From NCBI RefSeq assembly GCF_007827695.1, contig NZ_VITA01000030.1, positions 1 to 40,676 on the forward strand: a DNA stretch of 40,676 nucleotides. The letters are read 5' to 3'. The notes under the pieces were generated by a model. It was given only the letters and a program-made list of their open reading frames with translations. It had not been told where the DNA came from and ran no database searches. Below are positions 16,518 through 24,863 of the stretch, one piece after another. Position numbers and translations under genes: made by a program. This DNA comes from Sinorhizobium medicae (lineage in GTDB: Bacteria > Pseudomonadota > Alphaproteobacteria > Rhizobiales > Rhizobiaceae). The first letter of the stretch is position 1. The number at the start of each line of letters is the position of its first letter.

Positions 16518-17243
16518 CTATTCCGTTTTCCTGCACAGGATTCCCGGGTCTTCCTCGCCCTCCATCGTATCGAAAAGCCTCGCCTCGTCGCCCTTCGTCC
16601 ACCAGACATACTGCCCGCCGGCATATCTGGCACCCGATCCGGAAATGACGTTCGACGCGACGATGAAGGTGCCCTCGATCGCCAGTGTCGCGAGCGAAAC
16701 GGGACCGGCATTGATATACTCCGCCTGGACCGTCTTGCCGGCACATTGATAGCGGACGATCTGCCGCTCGACGGCGTCGGCGCCGGGGATGCGGAGCTTG
16801 AGTTCGGCACCGCCCGAGGCCCGGGAATCCATGAAGGTCAAGCGAATGACAGGCGGGCCGTTCGGCCTCGCGAGCGTCAGCTTGCTCCCCTCTATTTTCC
16901 AACTCAGTTCGTCTCCGAGAGCATTCAGAAATTTGCGCTCCTGATCCATTGCCGCGGGTACGCACATCTTGCGTGTCGCCGCTGCGAAGCCGAACGAGAT
17001 CGTTGCGCCCGAAAGGCTGAACGCCCCGGTAAAATGATTGCAGCCGGCCATGCCGCCATAGGTCCCGTCTTCGCGGATCTCAAGGGTGGTTTGAAGATCG
17101 TCGATCACACCACGACCGCCCATGTCTTCGGCCAGCCAGGACCCGACGAGCTGCTCCGGGACCTTTTCGGCGGCAACCGTCTGCATCGAGGCAAGTTCTA
17201 TCAGCACGCAAGCGCAGGATGCGGCGGTCAGGGCTTGCAGCAT
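16518..17243 (-). CDS. Secreted META (HslJ-like) and MliC-domain protein, putative lysozyme inhibitor
   Basis: A 241-residue exported protein. Residues 1-25 look like a signal sequence ending TVAA, although it lacks the usual N-terminal Lys/Arg. A META/HslJ-type domain (about 30-130) shows GSWLAEDMGG, MAGCNHFTGAFSLSG and TRKMCV. The C-terminal part (about 160-240) is an MliC-type domain: VRYQCAGKTVQAEYIN, SGSGARYAGGQYVWWTKGDE, and a final Cys in PGILCRKTE. MliC proteins inhibit C-type lysozyme in the periplasm, so protection against host lysozyme is inferred. The start ATG 17243 has AAGGAG with 7-base spacing. A Lys-rich start in another frame (17268, MIKLKEFL) hints at a possible frameshift in the signal region. 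Confidence 0.85.
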   Translation of the reverse strand: MLQALTAASCACVLIELASMQTVAAEKVPEQLVGSWLAEDMGGRGVIDDLQTTLEIREDGTYGGMAGCNHFTGAFSLSGATISFGFAAATRKMCVPAAMDQERKFLNALGDELSWKIEGSKLTLARPNGPPVIRLTFMDSRASGGAELKLRIPGADAVERQIVRYQCAGKTVQAEYINAGPVSLATLAIEGTFIVASNVISGSGARYAGGQYVWWTKGDEARLFDTMEGEEDPGILCRKTE

Positions 17244-17402
17244 CCAGGAACTCCTTAAGTTTAATCATCGTTAGGCGGTGCTATCGATTCTTACCCGAGC
17301 ACTGTCTCTTAGAGAAGGGCAATGACTCCGCCCTTGTTGCCGGGAGCGTTCGGCTGTAGAGCCTAGTTAAATCGATAAAACGAGAAGAATACGGGATTGG
17401 CA

Positions 17403-18578
17403 ATGGCATCCGGCGATGAGTTGAAGCGCCGCCTGACGATATTGGGCTCCACCGGATCGATCGGAACCAGCACGCTCGACGTGATCGAGCGGCTCGGCGG
17501 ACGCGATCGGTTCGAGGTTGCTGCACTGACGGGTAACGGCAACATACCGCTGCTTGCCGCGCAGGCCCGCCGTATGGGTGCAGAGCTCGCGGTCACCGCA
17601 GACGGGGATCGTTATGGCGAACTCAAGGATGCGTTGAGCGGCAGCGGCATCGAGGTCGCGGCCGGCCGAACTGGTCTGAGCGAGGCGGCAGAGCGCGATG
17701 CCGGCTGGGTGATGGCCGCCATCGTCGGGAATGCCGGCCTTGGCCCCACCCTTGCAGCTGCCCGTCGCGGCGCCGACATCGCGCTGGCCAACAAGGAATG
17801 CCTTGTTTCCGCCGGCAGCCTTTTCATCGATGCCGTGGCCGAGGGCGGCGGCCGGCTGCTGCCCGTCGACAGCGAACACAATGCAATCTTTCAGGTCTTG
17901 GAGAACGATCAGCGTCATGCCGTGGAACGCATCGTGCTCACCGCCTCCGGCGGCCCCTTTCGCACCAAGTCGCTCGACGAGATGCAGCACGTGACCGCAG
18001 AGGCCGCCCGCGCCCATCCGAACTGGTCGATGGGGCTCAAGATTTCGATCGACAGTGCCTCGATGTTCAACAAGGCGCTCGAGATGATCGAGGCGCGCCA
18101 CCTTTTCAACCTGCGACCGGATCAGATCGAGGTGATCGTTCATCCACAATCGGTGGTCCACTCGATGGTCGGTTACGCGGACGGCTCGGTGCTGGCACAA
18201 CTCGGCTGCCCCGACATGCGCACCGCGATCGGCTACGCCCTTTCCTACCCCAGACGCTGCGATCTGCCAGTCGAACGGCTCGACTTCGCCAGGCTCGCGC
18301 GGCTCGATTTCGAGGCGCCGGACGAGGTGCGGTTCCCGGCGCTCAGGCTCGCACGCCGTGCGATGGAGGAAGGCGGCCTACAGGGCGCAGTGCTGAACGG
18401 TGCCAAGGAAACGGCGCTGGGGGCCTTCATCGAAGGCCGGGTCGGCTTCCTCGACATGGCTGAAATCGTCGAAGAGGTGATGAACGATCTTGCCGGCCTG
18501 CCGGCCGCCACGAGCATGGACGACGTTTTCGCGGCGGATGAGCAGGCCAGGCAGGCGGCCGCTGGGATGATCCCTTAG
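17403..18578 (+). CDS. dxr: 1-deoxy-D-xylulose 5-phosphate reductoisomerase
   Basis: A 391-residue NADPH- and metal-dependent enzyme making 2-C-methylerythritol 4-phosphate, second step of the MEP isoprenoid route. NADPH-binding ILGSTGSIGTSTLDVI is at the N-terminus; LANKECLVSAG and PVDSEHNAIFQ hold metal ligands; LTASGGPFRTKSL, NWSMGLKISIDSASMFNKAL and EVIVHPQSVVHSMV complete the active site. I use ATG 17403; a TTG at 17397 is in frame six bases upstream. The ribosome site is weak. It is convergent with hemA, with 128 bases between holding a modest hairpin (18607-18632). Confidence 0.97.
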   Translation: MASGDELKRRLTILGSTGSIGTSTLDVIERLGGRDRFEVAALTGNGNIPLLAAQARRMGAELAVTADGDRYGELKDALSGSGIEVAAGRTGLSEAAERDAGWVMAAIVGNAGLGPTLAAARRGADIALANKECLVSAGSLFIDAVAEGGGRLLPVDSEHNAIFQVLENDQRHAVERIVLTASGGPFRTKSLDEMQHVTAEAARAHPNWSMGLKISIDSASMFNKALEMIEARHLFNLRPDQIEVIVHPQSVVHSMVGYADGSVLAQLGCPDMRTAIGYALSYPRRCDLPVERLDFARLARLDFEAPDEVRFPALRLARRAMEEGGLQGAVLNGAKETALGAFIEGRVGFLDMAEIVEEVMNDLAGLPAATSMDDVFAADEQARQAAAGMIP

Positions 18579-18706
18579 AGATTGTCGGGAAACCTGCCCC
18601 TTATCCGCCTGCCGGACCTTCTGGACGCAGGCCGGGCAAAGGGACAAGTGGCGGTGCGCCTCGCCCCACACAAGCGTTGCCGCGATTGAGAGAGGCCGGG
18701 TGAGCC

Positions 18707-19921
18707 TTACGCCACCGCCCTTGCGAGCGCGCAGCGCGACCAGAGCGAATGCAGTGCGCCCACCAAGTGGTCGATATCGGCATCCGAATGCAAGGGGGTC
18801 GGCGTGATGCGCAGGCGTTCGGTCTTCTTCGGCACCGTCGGATAGTTGATTGGCTGGACATAAACCCCGAAATTGTCGAGCAACAGGTCGGAAATCCATT
18901 TGCACTTGGCCGCATCGCCGACGATGACCGGCACGATGTGGCTGGGATTCACCATATGCGGAATGCCGCGCTGATCGAGCAGCGAGCGCAGCCGACGCAC
19001 GCGCTCCTGATGCGCGAAGCGTTCGGTCTGGCTTTCCTTGAGGTGGCGAATGGAGGCGAGCGCACCGGCGGCAAGCGCCGGCGGCAGCGCCGTGGTGAAG
19101 ATGAAGCCGGACGCAAAGGAGCGGATGAAATCGCAGAGCGCGGCCGATCCGGTGATGTAGCCGCCCATGACGCCGAAGGCTTTGCCGAGCGTGCCTTCGA
19201 TGACGGTCAGCCGGTGCATCAGCCCTTCGCGCTCGGCGATGCCGCCGCCGCGCGGCCCGTACATGCCGACCGCGTGCACTTCATCCAGGTATGTCATCGC
19301 CCCGTATTTGTCCGCGAGGTCGCAGAATTCCTTGATCGGCGCGATGTCGCCATCCATCGAATAGACGGACTCGAAGGCGATGATCTTTGGCGCGCGCGGA
19401 TCGGCGGCTGCAAGCTTCGCCTCGAGATCCGCCACCGAATTGTGCTTGAAAATGACCCGCTCGCATTTCGAGTGACGAATGCCTTCGATCATCGAAGCGT
19501 GGTTGCCGGCATCTGAAAAGACGATGACGCCGGGAAGCTTGGAACAGAGCGTCCCGAGCGCTGCCCAGTTCGAAACGTAACCGGAGGTGAACAGAAGCGC
19601 CGATTCCTTGCCGTGCAGGTCGGCAAGTTCGCGCTCGAGCATCACATGGTAATGGTTGGTTCCGGAAATGTTGCGGGTTCCGCCGGCGCCGGCGCCGCAT
19701 TCGTCGATCGCCTGCTTCATCGCGTCGGTGACGATGGGACACTGACCCATGCCGAGATAATCGTTCGAGCACCAGACAGTCACTTCCTGGGCGCCTTCGG
19801 CCGTATAGCGCGTCGCCTTGGGGAAGTTGCCGCGATGACGGGCGAGATCGGCGAAAACCCTGTATCGACCTTCCTGATGCAGCCCATCCAGCTCGTTTTT
19901 GAAGAAACTCTCGAAATCCAT
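18707..19921 (-). CDS. hemA: 5-aminolevulinate synthase
   Basis: A 404-residue PLP enzyme condensing glycine and succinyl-CoA to 5-aminolevulinate, the committed haem and tetrapyrrole (including cobalamin) step in alphaproteobacteria. It opens [20 protein letters not shown]. Other landmarks are [47 protein letters not shown] and the PLP-lysine segment [14 protein letters not shown]. Three consecutive ATGs (19927, 19924, 19921) exist; GGAG sits directly before the first, so the third has the best spacing and is chosen. A promoter and an Irr-box-like palindrome are proposed upstream. It supplies tetrapyrrole for, among others, the cobalamin used by MetH. Confidence 0.97.
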   Translation of the reverse strand: MDFESFFKNELDGLHQEGRYRVFADLARHRGNFPKATRYTAEGAQEVTVWCSNDYLGMGQCPIVTDAMKQAIDECGAGAGGTRNISGTNHYHVMLERELADLHGKESALLFTSGYVSNWAALGTLCSKLPGVIVFSDAGNHASMIEGIRHSKCERVIFKHNSVADLEAKLAAADPRAPKIIAFESVYSMDGDIAPIKEFCDLADKYGAMTYLDEVHAVGMYGPRGGGIAEREGLMHRLTVIEGTLGKAFGVMGGYITGSAALCDFIRSFASGFIFTTALPPALAAGALASIRHLKESQTERFAHQERVRRLRSLLDQRGIPHMVNPSHIVPVIVGDAAKCKWISDLLLDNFGVYVQPINYPTVPKKTERLRITPTPLHSDADIDHLVGALHSLWSRCALARAVA

Positions 19922-20155
19922 CATCATCTCCAGTGCCCTGCCGCCTTTCTTCCTTCAAAGCGATCAGGGGTCAACCCCGGACAGGCTCCGCCGCGTGGGC
20001 TGCGGCAAAAGGCCTCTCAGCCTCCAAGCCTTGGGCATTCTTCGCGGCACGCCCCGTGCCTGGCAAGCTGGAAAGATGCTCGAAAACGCCGATACATTTT
20101 CAAATCTTTCCACGGTAATCAGGCCCGACATCTACGCCGAGCCCATGAAGCTCAG

Positions 20156-20172
20156 TTTTGAACTATTCCAAA
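20156..20172. promoter_or_regulatory. Irr-box (ICE)-like palindrome upstream of hemA
   Basis: TTTTGAA-N3-TTCCAAA, 6 of 7 arm positions complementary. It resembles the TTTAGAA-N3-TTCTAAA form I recall for the iron control element of rhizobial Irr, with two substitutions. It lies just downstream of the predicted hemA start site, a repressing position. Irr is known to tie haem synthesis to iron in this order. Binding here is unproven. Confidence 0.35.
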
Positions 20173-20186
20173 ATGGCTACAAACTC

Positions 20187-20214
20187 ATTCTCTCGAACTT
20201 TTAACGAAGTCAAG
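20187..20214 (-). promoter_or_regulatory. Putative hemA sigma-70 promoter
   Basis: Minus strand: CTTGAC (20214-20209), 16 bases, GAGAAT (20192-20187; 4 of 6 matches to TATAAT). It gives a leader of about 260 bases. The 342-base space 19928-20269 otherwise holds the Irr-like palindrome, the cox terminator, and a weak 42-codon open frame (20076-20204, plus strand) that I do not accept. Confidence 0.4.
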
Positions 20215-20228
20215 CAGCGGCGCAAAAA

Positions 20229-20252
20229 GGACGGCCACGGCCGCCCTTTTTT
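20229..20252. terminator. Bidirectional terminator after the cox operon
   Basis: GGACGGCC and GGCCGCCC form a stem with one G-U pair on the minus strand, flanked by five A on one side and six T on the other. On the minus strand the hairpin is followed by a U run, 18 bases past the coxM stop. It separates the cox operon from hemA. Confidence 0.85.
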
Positions 20253-20269
20253 GATACCAAAGTTTGCCT

Positions 20270-21067
20270 TCAGGCAGCCGCTACTGCCCTTTTCGCCATC
20301 ACCTTGACGAGATTGGCCCGATAGGCCGCGCTTGCATGAATATCGGAAAGCAGGTCCGAATCGTCCACTGTCACATTGGCGACCGCAGCCGGAGACCAAT
20401 TGGCCGAAAGTGCCGTCTCAAGGCCCTGATGGCGGAAGACGCCGCTCGACCCGGCTCCGGTGACCGCAACACGCACGACGCCATCGTCGCGGCGGGCGAC
20501 GAAGACGCCTGTCATCGCGTAGCGCGATGCCGGATTGGCAAACTTCTGATAGGCCGCCTTCACCGGTGCTTCGAAGCGGACGGCAGTCACGATCTCGTCC
20601 TCCTCCAGCGCCGTTTCGAAAAGGCCCGTGAAGAAGTTTTCGGCCCTGAGCTCTCGCCTGTCGGTCATGATTACCGCGTCCAGTGCCAGCATAGCGGCCG
20701 GATAGTCTGCGGCCGGATCGTTGTTGGCGATGGAGCCTCCGATCGTACCCATATGACGGACATGCGGGTCGCCGATGTGGCTGGCAAGCCCGCAAATGGC
20801 CGGACAGACGGCGGCGATTGCGGCTGACGTCGCGACCTCCTCGTGCGTTGTCGCCGCGCCGATCCTCACCGCGCGGCCGTCGACGGTGACGCCCTTCATC
20901 TCGGCAATGTGCCGGAGATCGACGAGGTCGCTCGGCGCGGCAAGCCGCTGCTTCATCGTGGGAATGAGCGTCATGCCACCGGAGAGATATTTGCCCTCCG
21001 CCACGGTCCCCATCAGCTTTGCCGCCTCCTCGATCGAGGCGGCCCTATGATAGTTGGTCTCGTACAT
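20270..21067 (-). CDS. coxM: CoxM-like FAD-binding subunit of a molybdenum hydroxylase
   Basis: A 265-residue medium subunit carrying FAD between the iron-sulfur clusters and the final acceptor. FAD-binding motifs are KYLSGGMTLIPTMKQRL near the N-terminus and HMGTIGGSIANNDPAADYPA in the middle. The start ATG 21067 (MYETNYHRA) has GGGAGG seven bases upstream. It is the last gene of the S-L-M operon, 15 bases after coxL, and is followed by a strong terminator. CO oxidation itself is not established for this enzyme type. Confidence 0.9.
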   Translation of the reverse strand: MYETNYHRAASIEEAAKLMGTVAEGKYLSGGMTLIPTMKQRLAAPSDLVDLRHIAEMKGVTVDGRAVRIGAATTHEEVATSAAIAAVCPAICGLASHIGDPHVRHMGTIGGSIANNDPAADYPAAMLALDAVIMTDRRELRAENFFTGLFETALEEDEIVTAVRFEAPVKAAYQKFANPASRYAMTGVFVARRDDGVVRVAVTGAGSSGVFRHQGLETALSANWSPAAVANVTVDDSDLLSDIHASAAYRANLVKVMAKRAVAAA

Positions 21068-21082
21068 ATGTCGTCCTCCCAA

Positions 21083-23428
21083 TCAAGATATGGCCCGCGC
21101 CGCGGCCCAGACCTTCTGTGGCGTCGCCGGCATGGTGAGCTCGTTGTTGCCGATGGCGTCGGTGATCGCGTTGATCAGGGCTGGCGGCGAGCCGATCGCC
21201 CCCGCCTCGCCGCAGCCCTTGACGCCGAGCGGGTTGCTCGGGCAGGGCGTGTTCGAAGTCGTCACCTTGAACGAAGGCAGATCGTCGGCGCGCGGCATGG
21301 CATAATCCATATAGCTCGCCGTCAGCAATTGGCCGCTCTTGTCGTAATGCACCCCTTCGAGCAGCGCCTGGCCGATGCCCTGCGCCAGTCCCCCATGCAC
21401 CTGCCCTTCGACGATCAACGGGTTGATGATATTGCCGAAATCGTCTGCCGCGACGAATTGGACGATCTTCGTCTGACCTGTTTCCGGATCCACCTCCACT
21501 TCACAGATATAGCAGCCGGCCGGGAAGGTGAAATTGCTCGGATCGTAGAAGGCACCTTCCTTCAGACCCGGTTCCATGCCGGGCGGCAGATTATGGGCCG
21601 TATAGGAGGCGAGCGCCACCTGCGACCAGGGGACCTCCCGGTCGGTGCCGGCGACCTTGAGGGCGCCGTTCTCGATGACGATATCGCTCTCGTCGGCCTC
21701 CATCAGGTGCGCCGCGATCTTCTTCGCTTTGGCTTCTACCTTGTCGAGCGCCTTGAAGACGGCCGACATCCCGACGGCGCCGGAGCGGGAACCATAGGTA
21801 CCCATGCCCATCTGCACTTTGTCCGTATCGCCATGGACGATATTGACACTGTCGATCGGCACACCGAAACGCTCCGCCACAACCTGGGCAAAGGTCGTCT
21901 CGTGCCCCTGGCCGTGGCTGTGAGAGCCTGTCATCACCTCGATTGTACCGACCGCGTTGACCCTGACCTCGGCCGATTCCCACAGGCCGACGCCCGCGCC
22001 GAGCGAGCCGACGGCTGCCGACGGAGCCAGTCCGCAGGCCTCGATATAGCAACTCATGCCGATGCCGCGCTTCATCCCCCGACCCTCGGCTTCCGCCTTG
22101 CGTGCGGCGAAGCCGTCCCAGTCGACCGTCTTCATTGCCGCCGTGAGCGATGCTTCGTAATCGCCGGCATCGTAGTTCATGATCACCGGCGTCTGATGCG
22201 GGAATGAACGGATGAAGTTGATGCGTCTGAGTTCCGCGGGAGAAAGCCCGAGCTCGCGCGCGGCCGTCTCCATCGTGCGCTCCAGAAGGTAGGTGGCTTC
22301 CGGCCGCCCGGCACCGCGATAGGCGTCCACCGGTGCGGTATTGGTATAGACCGTGCGGACATTCGCGTGGATCGCCGGAATCGCATATTGCCCGGAAAGG
22401 AGCGTCGCATAGAGATAGGTCGGCACACAGGAGGAAAACAGCGACATATAGGCGCCGAGATTGGCGATGGTGTCGACCTTCAGCGCCGTGATCCGGTTGC
22501 TGCTGTCGAAGGCCATCTTCACGGTAGACACATGGTCGCGGCCGTGCGCATCCGTCAGGAAGGCCTCGGTACGGTCCGCCGTCCATTTCACCGGCACGCC
22601 GGTGCGCTTCGAGGCCCAGAGACAGACGATCTCTTCCGGATAGATGAAAATCTTGGAGCCGAATCCGCCGCCGACGTCGGGAGCGATTACCCGCAGCTTG
22701 TTCTCGGGCGCGACATTATAAAAGGCACTCATCACCAGCCGCGCAAGATGTGGGTTCTGGCTCGTGGTGTAGCAGGTGAAATGGTCGTCGCCGGCATCGT
22801 AGATTCCGAGCGTCGCACGCGGCTCCATCGCATTTGGAGACAGGCGGTTATTGACGATCTTCAACTCCGTCACGTGCGCCGCAGCGGCGATCGCCTGGTC
22901 GGTCGCGCCGGCATCGCCGATTTCCCAATCGAAGATCAGGTTGCCCGGTGCTTCCGGATGGATCTGCGGCTGGCCTTCGCCCAGCGCCTCGACAAGGTCG
23001 GTGACGACCGGCAGGGTTTCGTAATCGATGACCACAGCTTCCGCCGCGTCGCGCGCCTCCGCAACGCTGTCGGCGACAACGATCGCCACTGCGTCTCCGA
23101 CATAACGCACCGTCTTGTCCGCGAGCGGCCGCCAGGCGCCCATGCGCATGGGAGAGCCGTCTTTCGAATGGATCATCCAGCCGCAGATGAGATTGCCGAT
23201 CCCGTCCGCCAGCAATTGCTTGCCGTCGAGGACGTCGATCACCCCTGGCATGGCCTTGGCCGATGCCACGTCGATGCTCCTTATCGTGGCATGCGCATGC
23301 GGGCTGCGGACGAAAGCCGCATATTTCATGCCCGGAACGACCATGTCGTCCGTGTAGCGCCCCTTTCCGGTCAGGAAGCGTTTGTCTTCCTTACGCGCCA
23401 CGCGCGCGCCGATGCCTTCAACACCCAT
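21083..23428 (-). CDS. coxL: CoxL-like large molybdopterin subunit, form II (AYRGAGR) type
   Basis: A 781-residue catalytic subunit of the xanthine oxidase / aerobic CO dehydrogenase family, binding the molybdenum-cytosine-dinucleotide cofactor. The active-site loop is AYRGAGR, the form II signature; true form I CO dehydrogenases have AYRCSFR. Other motifs are DVGGGFGSK, TGSHSHGQGHETTFAQV and the catalytic-glutamate segment GCGEAGAIGSPPALINA. ATG 23428 follows GGGAGGAG. The gene order coxS-coxL-coxM is the one usual for form II. The substrate is uncertain: such enzymes may hydroxylate an aromatic or purine-like compound, and CO use is disputed. Cofactor-maturation cox genes are not in the window. 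Confidence 0.93.
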   Translation of the reverse strand: MGVEGIGARVARKEDKRFLTGKGRYTDDMVVPGMKYAAFVRSPHAHATIRSIDVASAKAMPGVIDVLDGKQLLADGIGNLICGWMIHSKDGSPMRMGAWRPLADKTVRYVGDAVAIVVADSVAEARDAAEAVVIDYETLPVVTDLVEALGEGQPQIHPEAPGNLIFDWEIGDAGATDQAIAAAAHVTELKIVNNRLSPNAMEPRATLGIYDAGDDHFTCYTTSQNPHLARLVMSAFYNVAPENKLRVIAPDVGGGFGSKIFIYPEEIVCLWASKRTGVPVKWTADRTEAFLTDAHGRDHVSTVKMAFDSSNRITALKVDTIANLGAYMSLFSSCVPTYLYATLLSGQYAIPAIHANVRTVYTNTAPVDAYRGAGRPEATYLLERTMETAARELGLSPAELRRINFIRSFPHQTPVIMNYDAGDYEASLTAAMKTVDWDGFAARKAEAEGRGMKRGIGMSCYIEACGLAPSAAVGSLGAGVGLWESAEVRVNAVGTIEVMTGSHSHGQGHETTFAQVVAERFGVPIDSVNIVHGDTDKVQMGMGTYGSRSGAVGMSAVFKALDKVEAKAKKIAAHLMEADESDIVIENGALKVAGTDREVPWSQVALASYTAHNLPPGMEPGLKEGAFYDPSNFTFPAGCYICEVEVDPETGQTKIVQFVAADDFGNIINPLIVEGQVHGGLAQGIGQALLEGVHYDKSGQLLTASYMDYAMPRADDLPSFKVTTSNTPCPSNPLGVKGCGEAGAIGSPPALINAITDAIGNNELTMPATPQKVWAAARAIS

Positions 23429-23527
23429 TGCCTGTCTCCTCCCGAAATCCAGTAACGAATTTCCGTTTGCGGAATGACGAAAAATGCGGCGGCGCTCCCC
23501 CCGCATCGCGCTCCCTCAGGGATTTCT

Positions 23528-24016
23528 TCATTCGGCAGCCTGCCGAACGCCGCCCGTCTCGGCCGCGGCGGCCAGGATCGCCTGGACGATGTTGTGATAG
23601 CCGGTGCAACGACAGATATTGCCTTCGAGCTCGGTGCGCACGGTCGCCTCGTCAAGACTGCTGCCGTGGCGACGGATCATATCGACGGCCGCCATGACCA
23701 TTCCCGGCGTGCAGAAGCCGCATTGCAGTCCGTGATGTGTCTTGAAGGCCGCCTGCACCGGATGAAGCTCGCCGTTGGACGCCAGCCCCTCGATCGTCGT
23801 CACAGACGAACCGGCCGCCTGGGCGGCAAGGATGGAACAGCTTTTCACCGATTGCCCGTCGATGTGGACGACGCAGGCACCGCACTGGGTCGTGTCGCAG
23901 CCGACATGGGTGCCGGTCAGGCCGAGATTTTCGCGGATAAAGTGCACCAGCAGCGTTCGGTCGTCGCAAGTCCCGCTTACCTGACGGCCGTTGACCGTCA
24001 TTGTTATTTTCGCCAT
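23528..24016 (-). CDS. coxS: CoxS-like small [2Fe-2S] subunit
   Basis: A 162-residue electron-transfer subunit with two [2Fe-2S] clusters. The plant-ferredoxin-type site is [20 protein letters not shown] followed by a final Cys (VKSC); the second, proximal to molybdenum, is [12 protein letters not shown] plus [14 protein letters not shown] 24016 ([10 protein letters not shown]) has GGAGGAG upstream; the in-frame extension to 24049 lacks one. First gene of the operon. The 99-base gap before coxL contains GC-rich inverted repeats. Confidence 0.95.
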   Translation of the reverse strand: MAKITMTVNGRQVSGTCDDRTLLVHFIRENLGLTGTHVGCDTTQCGACVVHIDGQSVKSCSILAAQAAGSSVTTIEGLASNGELHPVQAAFKTHHGLQCGFCTPGMVMAAVDMIRRHGSSLDEATVRTELEGNICRCTGYHNIVQAILAAAAETGGVRQAAE

Positions 24017-24171
24017 TTCGCTCCTCCGGGTCGGTCCAGAGTCGAGCACGGTTTCAAATCGGGTGAGATGCGTTCACGCGACAGGAAGCACGCGCCGACC
24101 GATATCAAATGCCCTTCCGCCAGCGGGGTCCGCTCCTCCCGAGCCCGCGTGGCGACGTTGTAACATTTGTC

Positions 24172-24220
24172 TTTTTTTTGGGTTGCCGCAACCGTTTCAC
24201 GCGGCAACGGGCAAAAAAAA
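24172..24220. repeat. Long palindrome with T8 and A8 ends in the coxS/lipoprotein intergenic region
   Basis: GTTGCCGC (24182-24189) and GCGGCAAC (24201-24208) are perfect arms around 11 bases, bracketed by eight T (24172-24179) and eight A (24213-24220). The U run precedes and the A run follows the stem on both strands, the reverse of a terminator. The divergent 424-base space 24017-24440 holds this, a weak GGAAA-N18-TT element (24241-24265) and nothing else I recognise. Confidence 0.6.
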
Positions 24221-24440
24221 GCTGGTTTGGATGTGACGCAGGAAACAGCGCCTTCATGTTCCGTTCAGGAAGGATCGCATTATGTTGCATAAGGACGATC
24301 TCGCCATATCCGTGCATTTTCCGCGGCGGCGCGTTATGTTCCTGATGCAAGTTCAAGTGGAGGGCAGCGCTTCGCACCCTCCCATCATCATAGGACGGAC
24401 GAGGCGGCATGCTGAATTCGTTGAAATCGGAGAGGACATT

Positions 24441-24692
24441 ATGAAGAAAGCCTTCGCGCTTGTGCTGGTCGCCCTGTCGGTAGCCAGCTGCACGCAAACC
24501 GAAAAGGGTGCCGGCATCGGCGCCGTTTCAGGGGCGATCATTGGGGGCGCAGTCACCGGCGATGTCCGTGGCGCGGCAGTCGGTGCGGCGATCGGCGGCG
24601 TTTCCGGCGCTGTTATCGGCCACGTTACCGATCAGCCCGGCCAGTGCTACTACCGCGACCGCTACGGCCGCCGCTACATCGACCGCTGCTGA
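24441..24692 (+). CDS. Glycine-zipper outer-membrane lipoprotein (83 aa)
   Basis: MKKAFALVLVALSVASC is a lipoprotein signal with lipobox VASC and lipidated Cys17. It is followed by a glycine-zipper membrane segment (about residues 23-60) made of GAGIGAVSGAIIGGAV and GAAVGAAIGGVSGAVIG, then a Tyr/Arg-rich tail ending in Cys. This is the YMGG/17-kDa-antigen type found in envelope stress lipoproteins. Start ATG 24441 has GGAGAGGA upstream; earlier in-frame ATGs are not signal-like. A strong hairpin follows the stop codon. Confidence 0.88.
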   Translation: MKKAFALVLVALSVASCTQTEKGAGIGAVSGAIIGGAVTGDVRGAAVGAAIGGVSGAVIGHVTDQPGQCYYRDRYGRRYIDRC

Positions 24693-24711
24693 TCGAGCAA
24701 CGGCAGGGATC

Positions 24712-24739
24712 ACAGGCCCCGGAAGGATCCGGGGCCTGT
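24712..24739 (+). terminator. Terminator hairpin of the lipoprotein gene
   Basis: Perfect 12-bp arms ACAGGCCCCGGA and TCCGGGGCCTGT around a 4-base loop, 19 bases after the stop codon. There is no long U run. Confidence 0.7.
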
Positions 24740-24758
24740 CGAACACTGGAAACCTCGA

Positions 24759-24800
24759 GATCACGATGTTTCAGGTCAATCGACCTGAAACATCGTGATC
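24759..24800. repeat. Palindromic intergenic repeat family A, copy 3 (perfect)
   Basis: Arms of 19 bp, GATCACGATGTTTCAGGTC and its exact complement, around a 4-base loop. It is the best-preserved of three family A units. It lies between the convergent lipoprotein and cyclase genes and could terminate the cyclase transcript. Confidence 0.8.
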
Positions 24801-24863
24801 GATTCAAAAGATTTGGGCCGCGGGATGCGGGCGGAAAAAAGCATACACTTTCCTCATCGCGCT

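Noticed and set aside
17080..17268. Minus-strand frame starting MIKLKEFLDAAS before the META-MliC gene
   Set aside because: Overlaps the META-MliC coding region in another frame and has no domain. Its basic start is noted only as a hint of a possible sequence error in the signal peptide.
20076..20204. 42-codon plus-strand frame (MLENADTFSNL...) between hemA and the cox operon
   Set aside because: Weak ribosome site, low third-position GC, no family resemblance, and it overlaps the proposed hemA promoter and Irr-like box. The terminator behind it is explained by the cox operon. Conservation analysis could revive it.
20270..24016. Classical CO dehydrogenase (form I) assignment
   Set aside because: The active-site loop is AYRGAGR, not AYRCSFR, and the gene order is S-L-M, so form II is the supportable call.
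24172..24220. Rho-independent terminator upstream of the lipoprotein gene
   Set aside because: The polarity is wrong: U tract precedes and A tract follows the stem on both strands, so it is reported as a palindrome instead.
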